From positions 534,559 through 598,558 of the forward strand of contig NZ_KE384300.1 of assembly GCF_000425065.1 (NCBI RefSeq): a stretch of DNA of 64,000 bases. Reading direction: 5' to 3'. Below, piece by piece: positions 1 to 7,521 of the stretch. The notes beneath the pieces were generated by a model. It was not told where the DNA came from and did not search any database. It was given only the letters and a program-made list of their open reading frames with translations. How positions within the stretch are numbered: the stretch's first letter is position 1; every line of letters starts with the position of its first letter. A program made the translations under genes and the position numbers. Source of the stretch: Actinomadura rifamycini DSM 43936. Its GTDB lineage: Bacteria > Actinomycetota > Actinomycetes > Streptosporangiales > Streptosporangiaceae.

Positions 1-68
1 GGGGGCGTGCACGGGGAGTATCCGGTTCGGCACCCCCGGCGGTCGCGGGAAGTTATAGCCTTCCCACC

Positions 69-767
69 GTGTCCGGACTGACGATTCCCCAGCCCCAGTT
101 CCCCGACGACGACGGCGGCGCCGACCCCCGGCTCTGCGAGGCGCTCGCGGGGTACGCGGCGGGACGGGTCGGCCAGCACACCGTCCTGCGCCGGCTGCAG
201 GGCGCCCGGCTGCTGGTGCCCGTCGTCGCGATCCTCACCGAGGAGGAGGACGTCGCGCCCGGCGAGCTGCGGCGGGAGAAGTCGAGCGACATGGCGCTGC
301 CGCTGCTGACCGGCGAGGACGGGCGCCGCGGCGTGCTCGGGTTCACCTGCACCGAGACGATGAAGGCGTGGCGGGCGGACGCCCGGCCGGTGGCGGTGCC
401 GGCCGGCCAGGCGTGCCGCGCGGTGCTGGACGAGAACGCCGACGCCCTCGTGATCGACGTGGCGGGGCCGGTGCCGTTCGCCGTCGACGGGCTGCGGCTG
501 CACCTGCTCGCCGAGGGGCGCCCGATCCCCGCGCCGCACGAGGACCCGGACGTCCTCGCCGCGGTGGAGGCCGCGTTCGGTTCCGACGAGGCGGTCGCGG
601 GGGTGCGGGTCACCGAGGGCACGTCCGCCGAGCTGGCCGTCCGGTTCGCGGTGAGCCCGGGGCACGACGAGCGCCGCACCGTCCAGCGGGTGTCGGACCG
701 GCTCGCGGAGGTGCTCCGCGGCCGGATCGTCGGCGGCGTCGAGCTGAGCGTCGTCCGCCGCGCGTAA
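69..767 (+). CDS. SseB-like protein
   Basis: 232 aa, GTG start. The N-terminal half reads as the SseB fold seen in many actinobacterial proteins of unknown role: a leading helix (residues about 18-45), then a strand-rich part with LVPVVAI and a GVLGFTC stretch. The C-terminal half (about 150-232) has DERRTVQRVSDRLAEVLRG, a helix typical of the SseB C-terminal domain. There is no signal peptide or membrane segment, so it is probably cytoplasmic. An AT-richer TTATAGC lies about 9 bases before the start, so a short-leader or leaderless message is possible. It precedes the dioxygenase on the same strand after a 42-base gap. The exact function is unknown for the family. Confidence 0.75.
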   Translation: MSGLTIPQPQFPDDDGGADPRLCEALAGYAAGRVGQHTVLRRLQGARLLVPVVAILTEEEDVAPGELRREKSSDMALPLLTGEDGRRGVLGFTCTETMKAWRADARPVAVPAGQACRAVLDENADALVIDVAGPVPFAVDGLRLHLLAEGRPIPAPHEDPDVLAAVEAAFGSDEAVAGVRVTEGTSAELAVRFAVSPGHDERRTVQRVSDRLAEVLRGRIVGGVELSVVRRA

Positions 768-809
768 AACCGTTCGACGCCGCTTCGGCCGGGCCGCCAT
801 CCTGGCCCG

Positions 810-1565
810 ATGGACGACTCCGGCATCGACGCCTTCCTCACCGACGGGTACCTCAAGGTCACGGAGGCGTTCCCCCGCGAACTCGCCGACGAGTGCCGGG
901 ACGTCCTCTGGCGGGACACCGGCTGCGACCCGGACGACCGCGCGACCTGGACCCGGCCCGTCGTCCGGCTCGGCCACTACGCGCAGGAGCCGTTCCGGGC
1001 CGCCGCGAACACCCCCCGCCTGCACGCCGCGTTCGACGCGCTCGCCGGGGAGGGCGGCTGGACGCCGCAGGGCGGCCTCGGGACGTTCCCGGTGCGGTTC
1101 CCGAGCGCGGAGGAGCCGGGCGACGACGGCTGGCACATCGACGCGAGCTTCCCCGGCGACGACCCGTCCGACTTCATGGCCGCCCGCGTGAACGTCGCGT
1201 CCAAGGGGCGCGCGCTGCTGATGCTGTTCCTGTTCTCCGACGTCGGCGAGGACGACGCCCCCACCCGGATCCGCGTGGGGTCCCACCTGGACGTCCCGCC
1301 GATCCTGGAGCCCGCGGGCGACCGCGGCCTGGCCTTCATGGAGCTCGCCGAGCGCGCCGTGCCCGCCACCGGGCACCGCCCCGTCGCGTACGCGACCGGA
1401 CGGGCGGGCGACGTCTACCTGTGCCACCCGTTCCTGGTGCACGCCGCCCAGCCGCACCGGGGCGCGGAGCCGAAGTTCATGGCGCAGCCGCCGCTGCTGC
1501 CCGCGGGCCCGGTCCGGGACGACTCGCCCGTCGCCGCCGCGATCCGCCGGGGCCTGTCCGCCTGA
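810..1565 (+). CDS. Phytanoyl-CoA dioxygenase (PhyH) family protein
   Basis: 251 aa, a probable Fe(II)/2-oxoglutarate oxygenase. The iron-binding facial triad is visible as H-x-D in GWHIDASF (about residues 109-111) and a distal His in CHPFLVHAAQPHRG (about residue 211). The Arg of PHRG would hold 2-oxoglutarate. Length and motif spacing match the PhyH superfamily. The substrate cannot be read from sequence; bacterial members hydroxylate amino acids, antibiotics or lipids. It stands alone between the SseB-like gene and aroC and has no clear functional link to either. The start is ATG; I see no strong ribosome binding site. Confidence 0.8.
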   Translation: MDDSGIDAFLTDGYLKVTEAFPRELADECRDVLWRDTGCDPDDRATWTRPVVRLGHYAQEPFRAAANTPRLHAAFDALAGEGGWTPQGGLGTFPVRFPSAEEPGDDGWHIDASFPGDDPSDFMAARVNVASKGRALLMLFLFSDVGEDDAPTRIRVGSHLDVPPILEPAGDRGLAFMELAERAVPATGHRPVAYATGRAGDVYLCHPFLVHAAQPHRGAEPKFMAQPPLLPAGPVRDDSPVAAAIRRGLSA

Positions 1566-1651
1566 CCCGTCCCGACCCGGTCCGCGGGGCCGCCGGGGCG
1601 CCGGCCGTCTCAGCTGATGGACGCCGGTCTCGGGGAGGCGTCCGGCGCCAA

Positions 1652-1657
1652 TAGGAT
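1652..1657 (+). promoter_or_regulatory. -10 element of a leaderless aroC promoter
   Basis: TAGGAT, matching TAnnnT, lies 7 bases before the aroC ATG at 1665. That places the transcription start on or next to the A of the start codon, so the message is probably leaderless. No Shine-Dalgarno sequence is needed or seen, and no convincing -35 is visible. Confidence 0.45.
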
Positions 1658-1664
1658 TCAGGGC

Positions 1665-2843
1665 ATGCTGCGCTGGTTGACCGCGGGGGAGTCCCATGGC
1701 CCGGCCCTCACCGCGATCGTGGAGGGCCTTCCGGCCGGTGTGCGCGTGACTTCGGCGGACATCGCCGAGGACCTGCGCCGCCGGCGGCTCGGGCACGGGC
1801 GGGGCGCCCGGATGAAGTTCGAGCAGGACGAGGTGCGGATCCTCGGCGGGGTCCGGCACGGGGTGACGCTCGGCGGCCCCGTCGCGATCGAGGTCGGCAA
1901 CACCGAGTGGCCCAAGTGGGAGACGGTGATGGCGGCCGACCCGGTCGACCCCGAGGTGCTGGCGGCGCAGGCGCGCAACGCGCCGCTGTCGCAGCCGCGG
2001 CCCGGCCACGCCGACCTCGTCGGCATGCAGAAGTACGGGTTCGACGACGCCCGGCCCGTCCTGGAGCGGGCGAGCGCGCGGGAGACCGCGGCGCGGGTCG
2101 CGCTCGGCGCGGTCGCGAAGGCGTTCCTGAAGCAGGCGCTCGGCGTGGACGTCCTCAGCCACGTGATCGCGCTCGGCGAGGTGTCGGCGCCGGACGGCGT
2201 CCTGCCCGAGCCCGGCGACCTGGCGGCGGTCGACGAGAGCCCGGTGCGGTGCTTCGACGCGGCCGCGTCCGCGGCGATGGTCGCGCACGTCGACGAGGTG
2301 AAGAAGGCCGGCGACACGCTCGGCGGCGTCGTCGAGGTGCTGGCCTACGGCCTGCCGCCCGGCCTGGGCAGCCACGTGCACTGGGACCGGCGGCTCGACG
2401 CCCGGCTCGCCGGGATCCTCATGGGCATCCAGGCGATCAAGGGCGTGGAGGTCGGCGACGGGTTCACCACCGCGCGGCGGCGCGGGTCGGCCGCGCACGA
2501 CGAGATCGAGGGCTCCGACGCGGGCATCCGGCGCCGGACGAACCGCGCGGGCGGCGTCGAGGGCGGCATGACGACGGGCGAGCCGCTGCGCGTCCGGGCC
2601 GCGATGAAGCCGATCTCCACGGTGCCGCGCCGCCTCGACACCATCGACGTGAAGACCGGGGAGCCCGCCAAAGCGATCAACCAGCGCAGCGATGTCACCG
2701 CCGTGCCGGCCGCCGGGGTGGTCGCCGAGGCGATGGCGGCGCTGGTGCTGGCTGACGCGGCGCTGGAGAAGCTCGGCGGCGACTCCGCCGAGGAGACCGC
2801 CCGCAACCTGCGCGGATACCTGTCCTCCCTGACCATCAAGTGA
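1665..2843 (+). CDS. aroC: Chorismate synthase
   Basis: 392 aa. It converts 5-enolpyruvylshikimate-3-phosphate to chorismate with reduced FMN, the last step of the shikimate pathway. The protein opens with MLRWLTAGESHGPAL, the family signature GESHG, and carries RRRLGHGRGARMKFEQDEV, the SQPRPGHADL motif, and the C-terminal KTGEPAKAINQRSDVTAVPAAGVV region. Length is normal. ATG 1665 is preferred over the upstream ATG at 1617 because homologues begin at MLRWLTAG and because a -10 box sits 7 bases upstream. It is the first gene of aroC-aroK-aroB-aroQ. The stop overlaps a possible early GTG start for aroK. Confidence 0.97.
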   Translation: MLRWLTAGESHGPALTAIVEGLPAGVRVTSADIAEDLRRRRLGHGRGARMKFEQDEVRILGGVRHGVTLGGPVAIEVGNTEWPKWETVMAADPVDPEVLAAQARNAPLSQPRPGHADLVGMQKYGFDDARPVLERASARETAARVALGAVAKAFLKQALGVDVLSHVIALGEVSAPDGVLPEPGDLAAVDESPVRCFDAAASAAMVAHVDEVKKAGDTLGGVVEVLAYGLPPGLGSHVHWDRRLDARLAGILMGIQAIKGVEVGDGFTTARRRGSAAHDEIEGSDAGIRRRTNRAGGVEGGMTTGEPLRVRAAMKPISTVPRRLDTIDVKTGEPAKAINQRSDVTAVPAAGVVAEAMAALVLADAALEKLGGDSAEETARNLRGYLSSLTIK

Positions 2844-2872
2844 ACGACCATCGAGTGAACGGGGCCTCCTGC

Positions 2873-3385
2873 ATGACGCGACCCAGGGCCGTCCTGATCG
2901 GGGCGCCGGGCTCGGGCAAGACGACGGTCGGCGCGGCGCTCGCCGAGCGGCTCGGGGTGTCGCTGCGCGACACCGACGCCGACGCCGAGGCGGCGGCCGG
3001 CAAGCCGATCGGCGAGATCTTCATCGACGACGGCGAGGAGCGGTTCCGGGAACTGGAGCGCGCGGCCGTCGCGGCGGCCCTCGCCGAGCACGACGGCGTC
3101 CTCGCGCTCGGCGGCGGCGCCGTGCTGGCGCCGGAGACGCAGGAGCTCCTCGCCGGGCACACGGTCGTGTACCTGCGGGTCGGCCTCGCGGAGGCGGTGA
3201 AGCGGGTCGGGCTGGCGTCGGCGCGGCCGCTGCTGGTGCTGAACCCGCGCAGCCGGATGCGCAAGCTCCTGGAGGAGCGGCTGCCGGTCTACGAGCGGCT
3301 GGGGACCGTGCACGTCGACACCGACGGGCGCGAGCCCGCCGAGATCGTCCGGGAGATCGCCGAGGCCCTGGAGACGGACGCGTGA
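2873..3385 (+). CDS. aroK: Shikimate kinase
   Basis: 170 aa. It phosphorylates the 3-hydroxyl of shikimate with ATP. The P-loop GAPGSGKTTVG is near residue 10, followed by RDTDADAEAAAGKPIGEIF (shikimate-binding Asp) and ERFRELE, the GGGAV motif (LALGGGAVL) and RPLL in the lid region. The size is that of a monofunctional enzyme. ATG 2873 puts the P-loop at the usual distance from the N-terminus; a GTG at 2840 overlapping the aroC stop would add 11 residues and cannot be excluded. The stop overlaps the aroB GTG by 4 bases. Confidence 0.95.
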   Translation: MTRPRAVLIGAPGSGKTTVGAALAERLGVSLRDTDADAEAAAGKPIGEIFIDDGEERFRELERAAVAAALAEHDGVLALGGGAVLAPETQELLAGHTVVYLRVGLAEAVKRVGLASARPLLVLNPRSRMRKLLEERLPVYERLGTVHVDTDGREPAEIVREIAEALETDA

Positions 3386-4461
3386 TCGTGCCGGCGCGGG
3401 TGCGCGTGGAAGGCGCCGACCCCTACGACGTCGTCATCGGGACGGGCGTGCTGGCGGAGCTGCCGGGCCTGCTCGGCGACCGCGTCCGGACGGTCGCGGT
3501 CGTGCACGCCGAGGGCCTGCCGGAGATCGCGCGGCCGGTGTGCGAGGCGCTGGAGAAGGCCGGGCACGCGGTGCACGCGCTGCCCGTCCCGGACGGCGAG
3601 GCGGCCAAGGAGGCCGGGGTGCTCGCCGGGCTGTGGTCGGCGTTCGCGCGGCTCGGCATGACCCGGACGGACGCGATCGTGGGCGTCGGCGGCGGCGCGA
3701 CCACCGACCTCGCCGGGTTCGCCGCCGCCTCGTGGCTGCGCGGCGTCCGCTGCGTGCTGGTGCCGACGACGCTGCTCGGCATGGTCGACGCGGCGGTCGG
3801 CGGCAAGACCGGCATCAACATCCCCGAGGGCAAGAACCTCGTGGGCGCGTTCCACCCCCCGGCCGGGGTGCTGTGCGACCTCGCCGCGCTGGTGACGATG
3901 CCGCACGAGGACTACGTCAGCGGGCTCGCGGAGGTCGTCAAGGCCGGGTTCATCGCCGACCCGGTCATCCTCGACCTGGTGGAGGCCGACCCGGAGGGCG
4001 CGGCGCGCCCGGACGGCCCGCACACCCGCGAGCTCGTCGAACGGGCCGTCCGGGTGAAGGCCGAGGTCGTCGGGGCGGACCTGAAGGAGAGCGGCCTGCG
4101 GGAGATCCTCAACTACGGCCACACGCTCGCGCACGCGATCGAGAAGGCCGAGGACTACCGCTTCCGGCACGGCCACGCCGTCGCGATCGGCATGGTGTAC
4201 GCGGCCGAGCTGGCGCGCCTCGCCGGGCGGCTGGACGCCGCGGACGTCGCGCGGCACCGGTCCGTCCTGACGCCGGTGGGGCTGCCGGTGGCGTACGCGG
4301 CGGACGCGTGGCAGGGGCTGCGGGCCGCGATGGCGATCGACAAGAAGTCGCGGGGCGCCACGCTGCGGTTCGTGGTGCTGGACGGCGTCGCGAAGCCGGG
4401 CCGCCTGGAGGGCCCGGACGAGGAGCTGCTCGCCGCCGCCTACCGGGAGGTCGCCCGATGA
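3382..4461 (+). CDS. aroB: 3-dehydroquinate synthase
   Basis: 359 aa. It turns DAHP into 3-dehydroquinate using NAD and a divalent metal. Diagnostic stretches are GVGGGATTDLAGFAAASWLRG (NAD-binding), PTTLLGMVDAAVGGKTGIN, the EVVKAG motif, and NYGHTLAHAIE and HGHAVAIGM with the metal-binding histidines. The GTG start overlaps the aroK stop as GTGA, and the stop overlaps the aroQ ATG, so the operon is probably translationally coupled. Confidence 0.97.
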   Translation: MIVPARVRVEGADPYDVVIGTGVLAELPGLLGDRVRTVAVVHAEGLPEIARPVCEALEKAGHAVHALPVPDGEAAKEAGVLAGLWSAFARLGMTRTDAIVGVGGGATTDLAGFAAASWLRGVRCVLVPTTLLGMVDAAVGGKTGINIPEGKNLVGAFHPPAGVLCDLAALVTMPHEDYVSGLAEVVKAGFIADPVILDLVEADPEGAARPDGPHTRELVERAVRVKAEVVGADLKESGLREILNYGHTLAHAIEKAEDYRFRHGHAVAIGMVYAAELARLAGRLDAADVARHRSVLTPVGLPVAYAADAWQGLRAAMAIDKKSRGATLRFVVLDGVAKPGRLEGPDEELLAAAYREVAR

Positions 4462-4913
4462 GCCGGGTGCTGGTGCTGAACGGGCCGAACCTCGGGCGTC
4501 TCGGGACGCGCGAGCCCGACGTCTACGGCGCGACCACGTTCGAGGGGCTGGCGGCGCTGTGCCGCGACGCCGGGCGGCGGCTGGGCCTCGAGGCCGACGT
4601 GCGGCAGACCGACGACGAGGCCGAGCTGATCCGCTGGGTGCACGAGGCCGCCGACGAGCGGCTGCCGGTCGTGCTGAACCCGGCGGCGTTCACCCACTAC
4701 TCGTACGCGCTGCGCGACGCCCTCGCGCAGCGGACCGCGCCGCTCGTCGAGGTGCACATCTCCAACCCGGCGGCGCGGGAGGAGTTCCGGCACACCTCGG
4801 TCGTGGCGGGCGTCGCGACCGGCACGATCGCCGGGTTCGGGACGTTCTCGTACGTCCTGGCCCTGCAGGCGGTCGTCGAGCTGCTCGCCGGGGAGGCGGG
4901 CGGGCGGGGCTAG
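4458..4913 (+). CDS. aroQ: Type II 3-dehydroquinate dehydratase
   Basis: 151 aa. It dehydrates 3-dehydroquinate to 3-dehydroshikimate. The protein starts with the type II signature VLNGPNLGRLGTREPDVYG (catalytic Arg and Tyr), then RQTDDEAELIRW, NPAAFTHYSYALRDAL and VEVHISNP (catalytic His). The usual Asn-Pro-Gly is Asn-Pro-Ala here. The start overlaps the aroB stop by 4 bases. It is the last gene of the aro operon; its TAG stop shares the palindrome CTAG with the TAG of the convergent tetR-type gene, so there is no intergenic terminator. Confidence 0.95.
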   Translation: MSRVLVLNGPNLGRLGTREPDVYGATTFEGLAALCRDAGRRLGLEADVRQTDDEAELIRWVHEAADERLPVVLNPAAFTHYSYALRDALAQRTAPLVEVHISNPAAREEFRHTSVVAGVATGTIAGFGTFSYVLALQAVVELLAGEAGGRG

Positions 4914-5485
4914 GGTCCCTCGACGGCCGCGCGGGTCATGGCCTTGAGCTCGGCGACGACGTCGTCGAGCGGACGGACGTCGCGGTGGGCGCGGCACAGC
5001 ACGGTCGCGCCCTCGACGGCGGCGACGATCAGCCGCGCGAGGCTCGCCGCCCGGTCGTCCGGGACGCCGGCGTTGCCGAGGCCGGTGGCGAGGGTGTCCT
5101 CCCAGCGGCCGAACGCGGCGGCGGCCGCGGCGGCGAGCTGCGGCGCGTCGTCGTGGCACTCCACGGTGACGGCCACGATCGGGCAGCCGGCCCGGAAGCC
5201 GCTGCGGATCAGCACCTGGCGCCACCAGCCGACGAAGGCGTCCACGGCGGACGCCGCGTCGCCGCCCTCGGTGGCCGCGACGATCCCGGCGTTGAGGAAC
5301 TCCCCGGCGTAGCGGACGGCCTCCTCGGCGAGCTGCGCCTTGCCCTCGGGGAAGTGGTGGTAGATCGATCCGCGCGGTGCGCCGCTGTGCGCGATGACGT
5401 CGCGGAAACCCGTGCCGCTGTAGCCGCGCTCGCGGAAAAGGTAGGCGGCGCTGCGGACCATGCGCTCCCGGCTGTCGGACCCCAT
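4910..5485 (-). CDS. TetR/AcrR family transcriptional regulator
   Basis: 191 aa. The N-terminal helix-turn-helix runs about residues 8-50: RERMVRSAAYLFRERGYSGTGFRDVIAHSGAPRGSIYHHFPEGKAQL, the standard TetR pattern ending in YHHF. The rest is an all-helical ligand domain with GCPIVAVTVE, common in the LmrA/YxaF-like group. ATG 5485 is chosen because CATAAT (5493-5498, minus strand) ends 7 bases before it, giving a leaderless message, and because the HTH then starts at the usual place. It faces a crotonase-fold gene across three 16-bp palindromes, one of which covers its own -10, so it probably represses itself and that gene. The ligand is unknown; an acyl-CoA is a reasonable guess. Confidence 0.88.
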   Translation of the reverse strand: MGSDSRERMVRSAAYLFRERGYSGTGFRDVIAHSGAPRGSIYHHFPEGKAQLAEEAVRYAGEFLNAGIVAATEGGDAASAVDAFVGWWRQVLIRSGFRAGCPIVAVTVECHDDAPQLAAAAAAAFGRWEDTLATGLGNAGVPDDRAASLARLIVAAVEGATVLCRAHRDVRPLDDVVAELKAMTRAAVEGP

Positions 5486-5494
5486 GCCACCAAT

Positions 5495-5570
5495 TATGAC
5501 ATTCATCATAAGCAACGCGCATTGACCATGACGATCGTCATAGGAAACGCTCATTATGTCGAACGTCATA
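5495..5570. promoter_or_regulatory. Three 16-bp operator palindromes between tetR-type gene and crotonase gene
   Basis: Three sites share the pattern TATGACG-N2-CGTCATA: TATGACATTCATCATA at 5495-5510, CATGACGATCGTCATA at 5527-5542 (inner 14 bp perfectly palindromic) and TATGTCGAACGTCATA at 5555-5570. The starts are 32 and 28 bp apart, about three helical turns. Site 1 overlaps the -10 (CATAAT) of the leaderless regulator promoter; sites 2 and 3 cover the probable promoter of the rightward gene. The block is clearly more AT-rich than its surroundings. TetR-family dimers typically bind palindromes of this size, so this is the likely operator of the adjacent regulator. Confidence 0.8.
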
Positions 5571-5643
5571 CTTGCCTGGGAGGCGGGTGGGACGTTCCAC
5601 CGACCAGCGGCCCGGGTCCGGGCAGGAAAGGCGAGGAGACCTC

Positions 5644-6309
5644 GTGATCGACCTCCAGCGTGACGGCGACGTGTTCGTCCTGCGCCTCGACGCGGGCGAG
5701 AACCGGTTCGGCCCCGACTTCCTCGACGCCGTCGAGGGGGCGCTCGACACCGTCGCCGCGGCGGACGGGCCGCGCGCCCTCGTCACCGTCGGGACGGGCA
5801 AGTTCTTCTCCAACGGCCTCGACCTGGAGTGGCTGGGCGCCCACCGTGACGAGTTCGAGGGGTACCTCGGCCGCGTGAACGGCCTGTACGCGCGGCTGCT
5901 CGAACTGCCCGCGCCGACCGTCGCGGCCGTCAACGGGCACGCGTTCGCCGGCGGCGGGATGCTCGCCCTCGCGCACGACTTCGCCGTCATGCGCACCGAC
6001 CGCGGCTACTTCTGCCTGCCCGAGGTCGACCTGGGGATGAGCTTCACCCCGGGGATGAACGCGCTGATCACGGCCCGGCTGGCGGCCGGGGTCGCGCACG
6101 AGGCCATGATCACCGGCCGCCGGTACACCGCGGCGGAGGCCCTGGCCGCCGGGATAGTGCAGCGCACCGCCGCCGAGGACGAGGTATTGCCCGCGGCCGT
6201 CGAGTGGGCCGCGTCCCTGGCGGGCAAGGACGGGAAGGTCGTCGGGCGGATCCGGCGCGACATGTACCGCGGCGCGCTGCGGGCGCTGCGGGGACCCGCG
6301 CTCGGCTGA
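5644..6309 (+). CDS. Enoyl-CoA hydratase/isomerase family protein
   Basis: 221 aa crotonase-fold protein, short for the family (usual 250-270) and lacking much of the C-terminal helical part. Seen: FFSNGLDLEWL (first oxyanion-hole strand), VNGHAFAGGGMLALAHDF (second oxyanion-hole Gly) and FCLPEVDLGM. The first catalytic Glu of hydratases (GGGCELA) is replaced by GGGMLALA, while the Glu in LPEVDLGM is kept. That pattern favours a delta3-delta2-enoyl-CoA isomerase over a hydratase (inference). GTG 5644 follows a GAGGAG ribosome binding site with good spacing. Transcription is divergent from the TetR-type regulator. Confidence 0.85.
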   Translation: MIDLQRDGDVFVLRLDAGENRFGPDFLDAVEGALDTVAAADGPRALVTVGTGKFFSNGLDLEWLGAHRDEFEGYLGRVNGLYARLLELPAPTVAAVNGHAFAGGGMLALAHDFAVMRTDRGYFCLPEVDLGMSFTPGMNALITARLAAGVAHEAMITGRRYTAAEALAAGIVQRTAAEDEVLPAAVEWAASLAGKDGKVVGRIRRDMYRGALRALRGPALG

Positions 6310-6391
6310 CCCCGCCGCTGGGCGGAGGCCGCCCGGCGGGCTAGGTTGTGTTCGACTGGAATCGGATTCGGTAAATCGGGAAGGGGTGCCG

Positions 6392-7438
6392 ATGCGCATC
6401 GGGATGGCCCTCAACTACGCGGGCGGTTTCAAAGAGACCGTCGAGGAGCTCGCCGACTACGAGAAGGCCGGGCTCGACATCGTCTACATCGCCGAGGCCT
6501 ACAGCTTCGACGCGGTCAGCCAGATGGGATTCATCGCCGCGAAGACCGAGCGGCTGGAGATCGCGTCCGGCATCCTCAACATCTACTCCCGCACGCCCAC
6601 CGCGCTCGCGCAGACCGCGGCCGGCCTGGACTACGTCTCCGACGGCCGGTTCACGCTCGGCATCGGCGCCTCCGGCCCGCAGGTCATCGAGGGCTTCCAC
6701 GGCGTCCCCTACACCGCCCCGCTCGGCCGCACCCGCGAGATCATCGAGATCTGCCGCAAGGTGTGGCGCCGCGAGCGGCTCCAGCACCAGGGCAAGCACT
6801 ACACGCTGCCGCTGCCCGAGGGGCAGGGCACCGGTCTCGGCAAGCCGCTCAAGCTGATCAACCACCCGGTGCGCGAGAGCATCCCGATCATGGTGGCCGC
6901 GATCGGCCCGAAGAACGTCGAGCTGACCGCCGAGATCGCCAACGGCTGGGAGCCGATCTTCTACATGCCGGAGAAGGCCGCCGACGTGTGGGGCGCGTCC
7001 CTCGCCGCGGGCAAGGCGAAGCGGGACGCCTCGCTCGGCGAGCTCGACGTCGTCGCGCAGGCCACGCTCGCGATCGGCGACGACGTCCAGGGCTACCTGG
7101 AGTTCGGCCGCCCGATGGCCGCGCTGTACATCGGCGGCATGGGCGCCAAGGGCAAGAACTTCTACAACGACCTCGCCCGCCGCTACGGCTTCGAGAAGGA
7201 GGCCGAGGAGATCCAGGACCTCTACCTGGACGGCAAGAAGGACGAGGCCGCCGCGAAGGTCCCGCAGGAACTGCTCGAGAAGATGTCGCTGATCGGCAGC
7301 GAGGGGCACGTCCGCGAGCGGCTCGCCGCGATGAAGGAGTCCGGCGTCACCACCCTCAACGTGGCCCCGATCGCCGGCGACCACAAGGGCCGCCTCGCGC
7401 TGATCGAGAAGGTCCGGGAGATGGCCGCCGGCCTCTGA
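6392..7438 (+). CDS. LLM class F420-dependent oxidoreductase
   Basis: 348 aa luciferase-like TIM-barrel protein. Features: MRIGMALNYAGGFKETVEELADYEKAGLDIVYIAEAYSFD at the N-terminus, ERLEIASGILNIYSRTPTALAQTAAGLDYVSDGRFTLGIGASGPQVIEGFHG, and the C-terminal LLEKMSLIGSEGHVRERLAAMKESGVTTL. These are typical of actinobacterial F420-dependent members; the substrate is unknown. ATG 6392 has AAGGGG 5 bases upstream; the earlier GTG at 6386 would overlap that site. It lies 82 bases after the crotonase gene on the same strand and may belong to the same regulon. A long hairpin follows the gene. Confidence 0.9.
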   Translation: MRIGMALNYAGGFKETVEELADYEKAGLDIVYIAEAYSFDAVSQMGFIAAKTERLEIASGILNIYSRTPTALAQTAAGLDYVSDGRFTLGIGASGPQVIEGFHGVPYTAPLGRTREIIEICRKVWRRERLQHQGKHYTLPLPEGQGTGLGKPLKLINHPVRESIPIMVAAIGPKNVELTAEIANGWEPIFYMPEKAADVWGASLAAGKAKRDASLGELDVVAQATLAIGDDVQGYLEFGRPMAALYIGGMGAKGKNFYNDLARRYGFEKEAEEIQDLYLDGKKDEAAAKVPQELLEKMSLIGSEGHVRERLAAMKESGVTTLNVAPIAGDHKGRLALIEKVREMAAGL

Positions 7439-7470
7439 CCCGGAGCCTTCGACCCGGAGCCTTCGACCCG
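7437..7470. repeat. 14-bp tandem repeat after the LLM oxidoreductase gene
   Basis: The unit GACCCGGAGCCTTC occurs at 7437-7450 and 7451-7464, with a partial third copy (GACCCG) at 7465-7470. The first copy begins inside the stop codon of the preceding gene. It probably arose by local slippage, and no function is evident. Confidence 0.75.
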
Positions 7471-7482
7471 AGCCGCACCGCC

Positions 7483-7518
7483 CGCGGGGGACCGGACGCG
7501 CGCGTCCGGTCCCCCGCG
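7483..7518. terminator. Bidirectional terminator, perfect 36-bp palindrome
   Basis: A perfect palindrome, CGCGGGGGACCGGACGCG and its complement, centred between 7500 and 7501. It lies between two convergent genes (LLM oxidoreductase ending at 7438, amine oxidase ending at 7522). There is no T-tract, but long GC-rich hairpins without U-tails are common actinobacterial terminators. Confidence 0.8.
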
Positions 7519-7521
7519 CGG

